From: Nonomuraea sp. NBC_00507
GTDB taxonomy: Bacteria > Actinomycetota > Actinomycetes > Streptosporangiales > Streptosporangiaceae
Assembly (NCBI RefSeq): GCF_036013525.1
Contig: NZ_CP107853.1
Coordinates: 3,596,001-3,660,000 of the forward strand
Reading direction: 5' to 3'
DNA length: 64,000 nt
The notes beneath the pieces were generated by a model. The model saw only the letters and a program-made list of their open reading frames with translations, was not told the origin of the DNA and searched no databases. Both the position numbers and the translations under genes were made by a program. Within the stretch, counting starts at the first letter, position 1. Every line of letters starts with the position of its first letter. Below, in pieces: positions 26,981-34,572 of this stretch.

Positions 26981-28149
26981 GGTTTGGGCTGCGAGGGCCC
27001 GGCTTGGGGGAGTGGGAACTCGGCGACCACCTCCCAAGCGCCCTCCGGGGACGGGCCGGCGTAGAGCCGGCCGCCCAGCGCCTCCACGCGCTCGGCCATG
27101 CCGACGAGACCGAACCCGCCACCAAGACGGGCAACCCGGGGATCTGACGCGGAGGACCCGAAGTTCCGCACCCGCAGGACCACGACCTTCTCATGCCTCC
27201 GTAAATCCGCCTCCACCCAGGCGGAGCGAGAGGCGTGCTTGCGGACGTTCGTGAGCGACTCCTGCAGCACCCGGTGCAGGGTGGTCATGACCTCGGGCGG
27301 CAGCGTGCGATCGTCCAGTCCCTGCCCGATCTCGAAGGCCACCTTGGGCCCGTCGGCCGAGAACCGCTCGGTCAGGAGGCGTAGATCGCCCAGCGTGGTG
27401 CCGGGCTTGCGGGCCGCGTCGTCCTCGGTACGCAGCACCGCCACCATGCGCCGCATCGAGGTCAGCGCCTCGGACCCGGCCGTGGCGATCGCGTCGAGCG
27501 CGGGCGCCACCGCGTCCGGCCGGGTCTCGGCCACCGTACGCGCGGCCTGGGCCTGGACCACGATGCCGGTGATGTAGTGGGCGACCAGGTCGTGCAGCTC
27601 CCTGGCCAGTTCCAGCCGCTCCGCCCGCCGTACCGAATGCACCGCCTCCATGCGGCGCTCCTGCTGGAAGCGGAGGTAGCCGCCGATGCCCGCGGCCATC
27701 GACCACCCCGCGAACAACACGAACGACAGCGCCAGCCCCGCGCTCTGGTAGTCGCGCGCGATCCCCTCGATCATCAGGACGACCAGCCCGACGCAGGCCA
27801 GCACGGCCGCCCGCCGTACCGGCTCCACGTGCCGCAGCACGCCGATGGTCAGGATGAGCAGCGACCCGGTCTCCGCCATGCCGGGCGAGCCGTCGAAGCC
27901 GCCGCCGCCGATCGTGAGGGAGACGCCGAACGACAGCGCCAGCATGATGCCGAACCCGTTCAGGCGATGCTTGCGCCGCAGCACCACGGCCACGATGCCG
28001 CACGCGCCGCAGATCGGGACGAGCCACTGGAAGCCCCCGATGACAGCGGCCAGCACGAGATCGAGCATGAGCATCATGCCCAGCCAGCCGAGCATCGCGA
28101 TCTCGCTCAGCCTCCGGATCCAGTAAACGAGCCGCTTGGAATCACCCAC
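26977..28149 (-). CDS. NarL-type sensor histidine kinase (orphan)
   Basis: The 390-aa protein has about six membrane segments in residues 18-155, then the HisKA_3 dimerisation domain with phospho-acceptor His186 in ELARELHDLVAHYITGIV, an N-box QESLTNVRKHA and the G-box GGGFGLVGMAERVEALGG. It would phosphorylate a LuxR/NarL-type response regulator, but none is encoded next to it. The start is GTG at 28149. The N-terminal membrane sensor has no recognisable extracytoplasmic domain, as in kinases sensing membrane or envelope state. Confidence 0.88.
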   Translation of the reverse strand: MGDSKRLVYWIRRLSEIAMLGWLGMMLMLDLVLAAVIGGFQWLVPICGACGIVAVVLRRKHRLNGFGIMLALSFGVSLTIGGGGFDGSPGMAETGSLLILTIGVLRHVEPVRRAAVLACVGLVVLMIEGIARDYQSAGLALSFVLFAGWSMAAGIGGYLRFQQERRMEAVHSVRRAERLELARELHDLVAHYITGIVVQAQAARTVAETRPDAVAPALDAIATAGSEALTSMRRMVAVLRTEDDAARKPGTTLGDLRLLTERFSADGPKVAFEIGQGLDDRTLPPEVMTTLHRVLQESLTNVRKHASRSAWVEADLRRHEKVVVLRVRNFGSSASDPRVARLGGGFGLVGMAERVEALGGRLYAGPSPEGAWEVVAEFPLPQAGPSQPKP

Positions 28150-28283
28150 GGCCCGAGCCTAGGCCGGAAGTCGGACACGTCGAATCAACCGTTCGGCCGA
28201 GTCGGCCGTCCGCAGACCCACCCTTCAGCGGAGGCGGCGGCCAGGGAGATCGCGGATGCTGGATATGTCGGAAGGGGACAGAG

Positions 28284-28493
28284 ATGGTTGCCATGGGGTT
28301 AGCACTGCTGGGAGTCGGACTGGTCGTCGGGGTGCTGCTCGCGCTGGCCGACCCGGTCCTGCTCTCCCGCATCAACGGGGAGCCCGCGGAGGGCGGCCGC
28401 GGTCGGTTCGTCAAGGCCGATCCATATGAGTCGCTCGTACGGCTGGCGCCCAGGTCGAGCGGGGAAGAGCGGCACGAGCCCAAGGCCGCCTGA
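28284..28493 (+). CDS. Small single-pass membrane protein
   Basis: This 69-aa protein begins with a hydrophobic stretch (MGLALLGVGLVVGVLLALADPVLL, residues 4-27), followed by a charged cytoplasmic tail (KADPYESLVRLAPRSSGEERHE). An AAGGGGAC box precedes ATG 28284 at a suitable distance, and codon third positions are GC-rich as in neighbours. No family recognised. It lies between a histidine kinase gene (divergent) and the cystathionine gamma-synthase gene. Confidence 0.5.
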   Translation: MVAMGLALLGVGLVVGVLLALADPVLLSRINGEPAEGGRGRFVKADPYESLVRLAPRSSGEERHEPKAA

Positions 28494-28632
28494 GGATCCG
28501 GCTCGCGCGGGCATGGTGCGCGAGCCTCGCGGGCGGTCGTTGGGGGACGGCGCCCGCACCCGCGGCCCGTGGTCCGTTGGGGAGCGGACCGCGGGCCGTA
28601 CGGTGGGGACCGGAGCCCGGGTGGTCTTCCGT

Positions 28633-28638
28633 TAACGT
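28633..28638 (+). promoter_or_regulatory. -10 element for a leaderless cystathionine gamma-synthase mRNA
   Basis: TAACGT lies seven bases before ATG 28646, and there is no Shine-Dalgarno sequence upstream of that ATG, so the message probably begins at the start codon. Confidence 0.5.
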
Positions 28639-28645
28639 TGCCTCT

Positions 28646-29785
28646 ATGAGCAACGGTTTTGAGACCCTGGCCATCCACGCAGGTCAAGAGCCCGACCCGC
28701 TGACCGGTGCGGTCGTGCCGCCGATCTACGCCACGTCCACCTACAAGCAGGACGGCGTGGGCGGCCTGCGTTCGGGATATGAGTACAGTCGCTCGGCCAA
28801 CCCCACCAGGACCGCGCTCGAGCAGGCGCTGGCCGCTGTGGAGGGGGGAGCGCGCGGGCTCGCGTTCGCCTCGGGGCTGGCCGCCGAGGACACCTTCCTG
28901 CGTACGGTGTGCAAGCCGCAGGACCACGTGATCATCCCGAACGACGCGTACGGCGGGACGTACCGGCTGTTCGCCAAGGTCCACGAGCGGTGGGACCTCC
29001 ACTACGACCCGGTCCCGCTGCACAACCTCGACGCCGTGGCCACGGCCATGACGCAGAAGACCAAGGTGGTCTGGGTCGAGACCCCCACCAACCCGCTGCT
29101 CGGCATCGCCGACATCGCGGCGCTCGCCCAGATGGCCCACGACAACGGGGCGTTGCTGGTGGTGGACAACACGTTCGCGTCGCCGTATCTGCAGCAGCCC
29201 CTCGCGTTGGGGGCGGACGTCGTCGTGCACTCCACGACCAAATACGTGGGCGGGCACTCCGACGTGGTCGGCGGTGCGCTGATCGCGGCGGACGCCGCGC
29301 TCGGCGAGGATCTGGCCTACCACCAGAACGCGATGGGCGCGGTGGCCGGGCCGTTCGACGCCTGGCTGACGCTGCGCGGGCTCAAGACCCTGGGCGTGCG
29401 CATGGACCGCCACTGCGACAACGCCGAACGCGTCGTCGACCTGCTGCTGGCGCACCCTCGCGTGACCGAGGTGCTCTATCCGGGGCTGGCCGAGCACCCG
29501 GGGCACGAGGTGGCGGCCAAGCAGATGAAGCGGTTCGGGGGCATGGTGTCGTTCCGCGTCGCCGGTGGTGAAGCGGCGGCCGTGGAGGTGTGCAACCGGG
29601 CGAAGCTGTTCACGCTGGGCGAGTCGCTCGGCGGTGTCGAGTCGCTCATCGAGCACCCCGGCAGGATGACCCACGCGTCGGCGGCGGGGTCGCCGCTGGA
29701 GGTGCCCGCCGACCTGGTGCGGCTGTCGGTCGGCATCGAGACCGTCGACGACCTGCTCGCCGACCTCACCCAGGCGCTGGCCTGA
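28646..29785 (+). CDS. metB: Cystathionine gamma-synthase
   Basis: This 379-aa Cys/Met-metabolism PLP enzyme makes cystathionine from an activated homoserine and cysteine, or can act as a gamma-lyase. The PLP lysine is Lys199 in VVHSTTKYVGGHSDVVGG; GYEYSRSANPTR, ASGLAAEDTFL and the C-terminal LGESLGGVESLIEHP are family signatures. Together with the beta-synthase 1.7 kb upstream it covers both directions of transsulfuration. The ATG at 28646 appears leaderless. Synthase versus lyase cannot be decided by sequence alone. Confidence 0.9.
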   Translation: MSNGFETLAIHAGQEPDPLTGAVVPPIYATSTYKQDGVGGLRSGYEYSRSANPTRTALEQALAAVEGGARGLAFASGLAAEDTFLRTVCKPQDHVIIPNDAYGGTYRLFAKVHERWDLHYDPVPLHNLDAVATAMTQKTKVVWVETPTNPLLGIADIAALAQMAHDNGALLVVDNTFASPYLQQPLALGADVVVHSTTKYVGGHSDVVGGALIAADAALGEDLAYHQNAMGAVAGPFDAWLTLRGLKTLGVRMDRHCDNAERVVDLLLAHPRVTEVLYPGLAEHPGHEVAAKQMKRFGGMVSFRVAGGEAAAVEVCNRAKLFTLGESLGGVESLIEHPGRMTHASAAGSPLEVPADLVRLSVGIETVDDLLADLTQALA

Positions 29786-29796
29786 GAGCGCTGGAC

Positions 29797-29824
29797 CCCG
29801 GCCCCGTCACCCGGTGGGGCCGGG
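29797..29824. terminator. Bidirectional hairpin at the metB/DUF2269-like junction
   Basis: CCCGGCCCC at 29797-29805 pairs with GGGGCCGGG at 29816-29824. The stem sits 12 bases after the metB stop and spans the last codons of the converging membrane protein gene. Confidence 0.6.
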
Positions 29825-30247
29825 CACCAGCATCAGGAACAGGATCACCAGCCAGATCACGGACAGCAGCCCGCTGATGGCGGCGATCCGCCCGTTCTGG
29901 ACCTTGGCGTCGTCAGCGGTGTCCTCGCTTCCCAGCACCCGTACGGCGGTGCGCAGGTCGCGGTCGATGATGACGAGCATCACGGCTGCCACGATGAACA
30001 ACGTCATCGAGGCCGTCATGTACCACCGGCCCAGGACCCCGTTGCCGAGGACCGCGCCGAGCGCCAGCCCGAACACGAACACGCCGATCGAGCCGAGGCT
30101 GTAAACCCTCGTCATGCGCTGGATGGTCTGCAGCGCGGGCACGTTCTTGTTGCGGATGACGCGGGGCGCGGCCATCGTCGCGGCGGTGACCGGGCCGACG
30201 GTGAAGATGGCGAAGGCGATGTGGAGCCACAGAAGCAGGGACGACAT
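29807..30247 (-). CDS. DUF2269-like four-helix membrane protein
   Basis: The 146-aa product has four hydrophobic segments: SLLLWLHIAFAIFTVGPV, LGSIGVFVFGLALGAVLG, YMTASMTLFIVAAVMLVII and ISGLLSVIWLVILFLMLV. This layout and the LWLHIAFAIFTVG opening resemble DUF2269 membrane proteins, whose role is unknown. ATG 30247 has no ribosome site; a -10-like TAGTCT lies seven bases upstream, inside the stop region of the small gene before it. An in-frame extension to 30292 overlaps that gene and is not used. Confidence 0.65.
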   Translation of the reverse strand: MSSLLLWLHIAFAIFTVGPVTAATMAAPRVIRNKNVPALQTIQRMTRVYSLGSIGVFVFGLALGAVLGNGVLGRWYMTASMTLFIVAAVMLVIIDRDLRTAVRVLGSEDTADDAKVQNGRIAAISGLLSVIWLVILFLMLVPGPTG

Positions 30248-30257
30248 GCCGGAGAGA

Positions 30258-30383
30258 CTAGTCCCCGACGATCTCGGCCGGGGGCTCGACACTCTCTTTA
30301 CGCTCGGCGGAGCACAGCATGCAGAGCTCCGTGGCCGCCACCGCGACGACCATCAGCACGATGAGGAGAATCGTGGCAATCAT
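30258..30383 (-). CDS. 41-aa small membrane protein
   Basis: MIATILLIVLMVVAVAATEL forms one membrane span and is followed by CMLCSAERKESVEPPAEIVG. The ATG at 30383 has a near-ideal AAGGAGGGG box seven bases upstream, stronger than that of most genes here, which is the main argument that it is real. It lies ten bases upstream of the DUF2269-like gene on the same strand. A CxxC pair follows the span. Confidence 0.6.
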   Translation of the reverse strand: MIATILLIVLMVVAVAATELCMLCSAERKESVEPPAEIVGD

Positions 30384-30522
30384 GGGCTCCCCTCCTTCCC
30401 CGTGCCGGACGTAAATATCGTCCTGAATGACTAGACGCCTGTGCAACGGAATAAGTTCGGTGCCGGTATGGTTGGTCACCGTCTCGTTTTTCTTACCGTT
30501 AGGGCACAAGGGGGTGCCGTCC

Positions 30523-30945
30523 GTGGCCATCAGGCACGTCGAGCCGTATACCGACGAGTGGCTGCAGCAGCCGATCAGCTACGTGCGCCAGGTCGTCGAC
30601 CAGCTCGGAGCCGAGGTCGCGGACTGGTGGGAAGGCCCCTGCGACCCGCGTCACGCCACGCTCAAGCTGGCCGACGGGAGCGCGCTGGTGTGGGACGAGG
30701 AGAGCGGCTGGCGCCTGGGCGGATTCGTCTCGGGCGGCCGCGGCGACCACACCGAGCTGACCGGCGTCCGCTACCTGGGCCACGGCCTGCTCCCGAAACC
30801 GGAGCGCGTACCGTCGGCGCTGACGGACGCCCGCGCCGGGATCGGCGCCAGCTCGGCCTGGCGCCCCTGCTACCGCTCCCACCGCAACTGCCGCGACGGC
30901 TTCGACGTGGCCCTCACCTTCTACACCCGCCTCATCGGCGCCTAA
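30523..30945 (+). CDS. Uncharacterised protein (possibly DUF6292 family)
   Basis: The 140-aa product reads QPISYVRQVVDQLGAEVADW, then EGPCDPRHATLKLADGSALV, WDEESGWRLGGFVSGGRGD and YLGHGLLPKPERVPSAL. The WDExxGW and FVSG pattern recalls the DUF6292 family of actinomycetes, from memory and unverified. No enzyme motif or membrane span. GTG 30523 has AAGGGGG eight bases upstream; an upstream extension to 30427 has no ribosome site. A hairpin terminator lies about 108 bp downstream. Confidence 0.65.
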   Translation: MAIRHVEPYTDEWLQQPISYVRQVVDQLGAEVADWWEGPCDPRHATLKLADGSALVWDEESGWRLGGFVSGGRGDHTELTGVRYLGHGLLPKPERVPSALTDARAGIGASSAWRPCYRSHRNCRDGFDVALTFYTRLIGA

Positions 30946-31052
30946 CCTGGAGCCCCAACCCAACGGCATGGGCCTCCGCCCGCTGCGCGCTCCGCGCGAA
31001 TAGGGCTCCGGGCTCCTCTTACGGGGGAGCCGAGCTTCCCCGAGCCCCCTTG

Positions 31053-31074
31053 CCGGGGGTCTCCCGACCCCCGG
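31053..31074. terminator. Bidirectional hairpin between converging genes
   Basis: CCGGGGGTC at 31053-31061 and GACCCCCGG at 31066-31074 form a nine-base-pair stem with a TCCC loop between the 140-aa protein gene and the acetyltransferase. A weaker GGCTCC/GGAGCC stem precedes it in the same 166-bp gap. Confidence 0.55.
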
Positions 31075-31111
31075 ACCCCCGAGAGTGGGCAAGATTCCGC
31101 CCATGAAGTGC

Positions 31112-31603
31112 TTACCTGTTGCCTTCGGTCGGCGTCGGCGCTTCCGGGCCGTGGAGCACCAACAGGACGTGTTCGTCGTCGCCGTGCCGCACCGTCCCTG
31201 AGCGCTGAAAACCGTGCCTTTCCAGGAGCCGGACCGACGCGGTGTTGCCATGGAAGGGGTCGGCGTAGAGGGGGCGGGTCTTCTCGGCGCGAAGGAAGAG
31301 GCCCAGGGCTCGGGTGCCGATGCCGCGGCCCCAGAACTCCTGGCCCATCCAGTAGCCGATGAAGCGCCGCTCCCCTTCCCACCAGGCCACGAGGTTGCCG
31401 GCCACCTCGTCGCCCACCAGGATCGCCTGCACGAAGACGGTGGGGTCGCCGAGGACCTGGGTCCGCCAGTGGGTCAGGAACCGCTCCCGCGGGCGCGCCG
31501 GGAACCTCGATCTCCGGACGGCTTCCGGGTCGTGCTCCTGCGCCAGGAACACCTCCAGGTCCGTCTCGACCACGTCTCGCAACCGTACGTCCTCGTCGCT
31601 CAT
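31112..31603 (-). CDS. GNAT family N-acetyltransferase (RimJ/RimL type)
   Basis: This 163-aa protein has the GNAT fold: an N-terminal VRLRDVVETDLEVFLAQEHD, the strand WWEGERRFIGYWM, the acetyl-CoA loop GQEFWGRGIGTRALGLFL, and the terminal NTASVRLLERHGFQRSGTV typical of RimJ/RimL enzymes, which acetylate protein N-termini or small amines. The acceptor is unknown. ATG 31603 was chosen because the frame upstream runs antisense-like through the VWA gene. It lies 32 bp downstream of the VWA gene on the same strand. Confidence 0.85.
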   Translation of the reverse strand: MSDEDVRLRDVVETDLEVFLAQEHDPEAVRRSRFPARPRERFLTHWRTQVLGDPTVFVQAILVGDEVAGNLVAWWEGERRFIGYWMGQEFWGRGIGTRALGLFLRAEKTRPLYADPFHGNTASVRLLERHGFQRSGTVRHGDDEHVLLVLHGPEAPTPTEGNR

Positions 31604-31635
31604 GCCGAGTGAGTCTGGCAGGTCCCACCGACAAT

Positions 31636-33627
31636 TCAGCGGGCGCGGCGCAGCCGGAGGAAGTCGCTGACGACGTACTCTCCCAGGCGTTCGGCGCTCG
31701 GGGAGAACACGCGGCCGCCGTTCCTGCGGGCCACCTCGTCCACGAACTCCTTCAGCCGGTCGTCCGCCGCCAGCATGAAGACGTTGATCGTGGCGCGCCG
31801 CCGGGTCATCTTGTCCACCTCGGCCAGCGTCAGCTCCAGCGTCTCGTGCGACGGCGGCCACTCGAACGCCGACCGGCCGCTGCGCATGAGGTGGGCGGTG
31901 GGCTCGCCGTCCGTGACCACCAGCACCACTGGCTCGAAGTCGGGGTGGCGGTCCAGGTGGCGGCCGGCGATCAGGAGGGCGTGGTGCAGGTTGGTGCCCT
32001 GGACCATGTCCCAGTCGAGGCCGGCCAGCTCGTCCGGCTGCAGGACCCGGGCGTAGTTGGAGAAGCCGATGATCTGCACCGCGTCCTGCGGGAACTTGGA
32101 GGCCACCAGGGCCTGCAGGGCCAGAGCCGTCTGCTTGGCGGCGGCCCAGGTGCCGCGCAAAGCCATCGAGTAGGACAAGTCGACCAGCAGGCAGACGGCC
32201 GCGGCGCTGCGGCGCTCGGTCTCGGCGACCTCGAAGTCGTCGACGGAGAGTCGCACCGCCGCTCCGTTTCCGGTGCGCTGTCCGGTCCGGGTGCCGCCTC
32301 CAGGCCGCACGCCGCCCCGGCGCACGCCGTTGACCAGAGTGCGGACCACGTCGATCGGCTGCTCGTCGCCGAAGCGCCATGCCCGGGACGAGCCGGTGAG
32401 CTCGCCGGCCGCACCGGCGTCGTGCTGATCGTGGTCGCCGCGCCGGCCCGCGTCCAGGGACGAGAACACCCGGCGCAGCGCCGTTTCGCCGAGGCGCCGC
32501 ACCGCCTTGGGGGTCAGCTCCAGCTTGCCGCGGCGGCGCAGCAGGTAGCCCTGTTCCTCCAGCTCCCGCTCGATGCGCTTGAGCGCCTCCAGGTCGTCGA
32601 CAGCGGAGCGGCCGAGCGCGCGGCGTACGGCAGCCTCGTCGACGTCGTCCAGCCTGGCGCCCGGGTAGTCCTGGCGGAGGGCGGTCTCCAGCTGGGTGAG
32701 GTCGGCCAGCTCCTCCAGGGCGGTGACCGCGTCGCCCATGCCCAGGGGTTCCTCGCCGGTGAGGCGTTCGGGGGCGTTCCAGGCCAGGTCGGGGCGGCGG
32801 GAGTAGAGCGCCTCGCCGAGCCTGCGCATCTGGTCGGAGAGCCCCGCCTGGTCGAGGGTCTGGTTGATGAGGTTGCTGAGCTCCTCGCGCTGGCGCGGGG
32901 TCATCGAGGCCAGCATGCGCTGCGTGGCGGCGGCGCGGCGGGCCAGGATGTCGACGAGCTCCTCCAGGTTGCGCGGCTTCTCGGGGAACAGGTCGCCGTA
33001 TTTCTCCATGAAGGCGTCGAAGTCCGCCTGGGTGTGCTGGCCGCGGGCGTCCTTGTCCAGCATGTCGTTCAAATCCGACATCATCTGGCGGACGCGTTCC
33101 ATGGCCTCGGGGTCGGGGTTCGCGAGCGCGTCGCGCAGGCCCCTGAACTGGCTGTCGAGGACCTCGCGGCGCAGCAGGTCGCGCAGCTCTTCGAAGGTCT
33201 GGCGGGCCGCGGCGGAGCGCCAGTCGTACGAGCTCAGCTCCTGGATGGCGCTGGCGGTGTCGTCGGGGAGCGCGTCGAGCGTGGTCTCCCGGAACCTCGC
33301 GTCGTCGGAGGGATCGGGGAACAGCTCCGCCCGTTCCTGGCCGATGGCCTTGTCGAGCAGTGCCCGGGCCTTCTCCAGCGTGCCGTCGAGCCGGCCGCGC
33401 TCGCGCAGGTCACGGCGGCGTCGACGGACCTCCCTGAGCATGTCGTCGAGGCCGCGGCGGTCCTGAGCGCCGGGGAGACCGCGCTTGAGGAGGTCGCGCA
33501 GGGCGTGGACCGGGGTCGAGCCCGACAAGATCGCATCGCCCATCTCGTCCAGCGCCGCCCGTACGTCGTAGGGCGGGGCTAGGGGGTCGGGGCCGTCGTG
33601 GTACTCGCCATAGCGGAAGGCCATCAC
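31636..33627 (-). CDS. VWA-domain protein (ChlD/CoxE-like)
   Basis: This 663-aa protein has a long helical N-terminus (about 440 residues) and a C-terminal von Willebrand A domain with the metal-ion adhesion motif DLSYS in VCLLVDLSYSMALRGTW. Such proteins partner MoxR/ChlI-type AAA+ ATPases in cofactor insertion or enzyme activation; one is encoded one gene upstream at 34573-35970. The GTG at 33627 looks leaderless: TAGCGT ends six bases before it. ATG 33624 is an equally possible start. Confidence 0.85.
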   Translation of the reverse strand: MMAFRYGEYHDGPDPLAPPYDVRAALDEMGDAILSGSTPVHALRDLLKRGLPGAQDRRGLDDMLREVRRRRRDLRERGRLDGTLEKARALLDKAIGQERAELFPDPSDDARFRETTLDALPDDTASAIQELSSYDWRSAAARQTFEELRDLLRREVLDSQFRGLRDALANPDPEAMERVRQMMSDLNDMLDKDARGQHTQADFDAFMEKYGDLFPEKPRNLEELVDILARRAAATQRMLASMTPRQREELSNLINQTLDQAGLSDQMRRLGEALYSRRPDLAWNAPERLTGEEPLGMGDAVTALEELADLTQLETALRQDYPGARLDDVDEAAVRRALGRSAVDDLEALKRIERELEEQGYLLRRRGKLELTPKAVRRLGETALRRVFSSLDAGRRGDHDQHDAGAAGELTGSSRAWRFGDEQPIDVVRTLVNGVRRGGVRPGGGTRTGQRTGNGAAVRLSVDDFEVAETERRSAAAVCLLVDLSYSMALRGTWAAAKQTALALQALVASKFPQDAVQIIGFSNYARVLQPDELAGLDWDMVQGTNLHHALLIAGRHLDRHPDFEPVVLVVTDGEPTAHLMRSGRSAFEWPPSHETLELTLAEVDKMTRRRATINVFMLAADDRLKEFVDEVARRNGGRVFSPSAERLGEYVVSDFLRLRRAR

Positions 33628-33633
33628 GAGACC

Positions 33634-33639
33634 ACGCTA
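33634..33639 (-). promoter_or_regulatory. Putative -10 element of the VWA gene
   Basis: TAGCGT on the minus strand ends six bases before the GTG start at 33627, with no ribosome site between. It is the same hexamer as the one before the cupin gene. Confidence 0.4.
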
Positions 33640-33766
33640 ACCCGGAATGTCCCTATGCGCGCCCCAGCAGGAAAGCCCAGGCCGAGTCCGGCGGAGCCGA
33701 GTGTGCCCGGCCGGGCCGAGTGTCCGGTTGAGCCGGAGGTGCCGCTGGGGCAGGTGTTCGGGCGTG

Positions 33767-34510
33767 TTACGCGTCCCCGTAGATCTCCCAGACCTCATCG
33801 ATGCCGCCAACCTCGGGCGAGTAGCGCAGCTGCACCAGCACGGGGTGCTTCTGGGACTTCAGCACCCTGGTCAGGTCCGCGGCGCTGCAGGATTTCTTGC
33901 CGAGGCCGTTCCTGTCGGCGTTGACCGGATTGCCGGCCAGCCACCCGTCCCGGCAGCGGGCCGTGACCCGGTATAAGGCCGTGCTGTACGAGTAACCCAG
34001 CTTGAGGGTCCTTCCGCCGGTCGCGAACAGGACAGTGCTGTCGTTGACCCGCTTGATCGTCCCCCGGCCGGTCCGAGCGTTCGGCCAGTCGCTGACCAGG
34101 AACTCATTGATCTTGACGGCCTTGCCGCTCCGATATTCGATCCGCAGCGGCTTGACCCCACGCTGCAATTCGGCGGCCAGATGCCCGGGCTTGCAGGCCG
34201 TCCGCCCCAGCCCCTTCCCGTCCACGGCGATCCGCCCCTCGGTCTCCTTGAGATCGCACGCGACCGTGACCCGCCCGAAGGGCGCCTTGGTGTAGTCGAT
34301 CCGCACCTCTTTGGCGCGGGAGACGGATGTGAGCCGGTAGCCCACGAAGCCGCCCTGCCCCTTCACGAACGTGGCCGACTTGGGCACGATCCGCAGGAGG
34401 CCCTTGCCGTCGGCCCACGCGTAGCCGTACACGACCTTGGTGCTGCTGGCCTCCGCGGGCAGGGCCACAGAGCCCAGGGCAAGAACGACGGCACCGGCCA
34501 GCAGGCGCAT
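33767..34510 (-). CDS. Secreted protein of unknown function
   Basis: The 247-aa product has a Sec signal peptide (RLLAGAVVLALGSVALPAEA, cleavage near residue 21). The mature part has two related halves, each with a basic beta-rich region and a cysteine pair (VTVACDLKETE with GRTACKPGHLAA; VTARCRDGWLAG with GKKSCSAADLTR), suggesting an internal duplication with one disulfide per half. No family recognised. It contains one TTA codon near 33973. Sitting between the AAA+ and VWA genes on the same strand, it may be functionally linked to them. Confidence 0.65.
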   Translation of the reverse strand: MRLLAGAVVLALGSVALPAEASSTKVVYGYAWADGKGLLRIVPKSATFVKGQGGFVGYRLTSVSRAKEVRIDYTKAPFGRVTVACDLKETEGRIAVDGKGLGRTACKPGHLAAELQRGVKPLRIEYRSGKAVKINEFLVSDWPNARTGRGTIKRVNDSTVLFATGGRTLKLGYSYSTALYRVTARCRDGWLAGNPVNADRNGLGKKSCSAADLTRVLKSQKHPVLVQLRYSPEVGGIDEVWEIYGDA

Positions 34511-34572
34511 GGATGGTCTCCCCCATCAAAGTGATCGGCTAATCACTATGACGCGGAAGGAAGACCCAGAGT

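Noticed and set aside
31604..32380. N-terminal extension of the acetyltransferase frame into the VWA gene
   Set aside because: It lies in another frame of the VWA coding sequence and is not protein-like; ATG 31603 matches the GNAT domain start.
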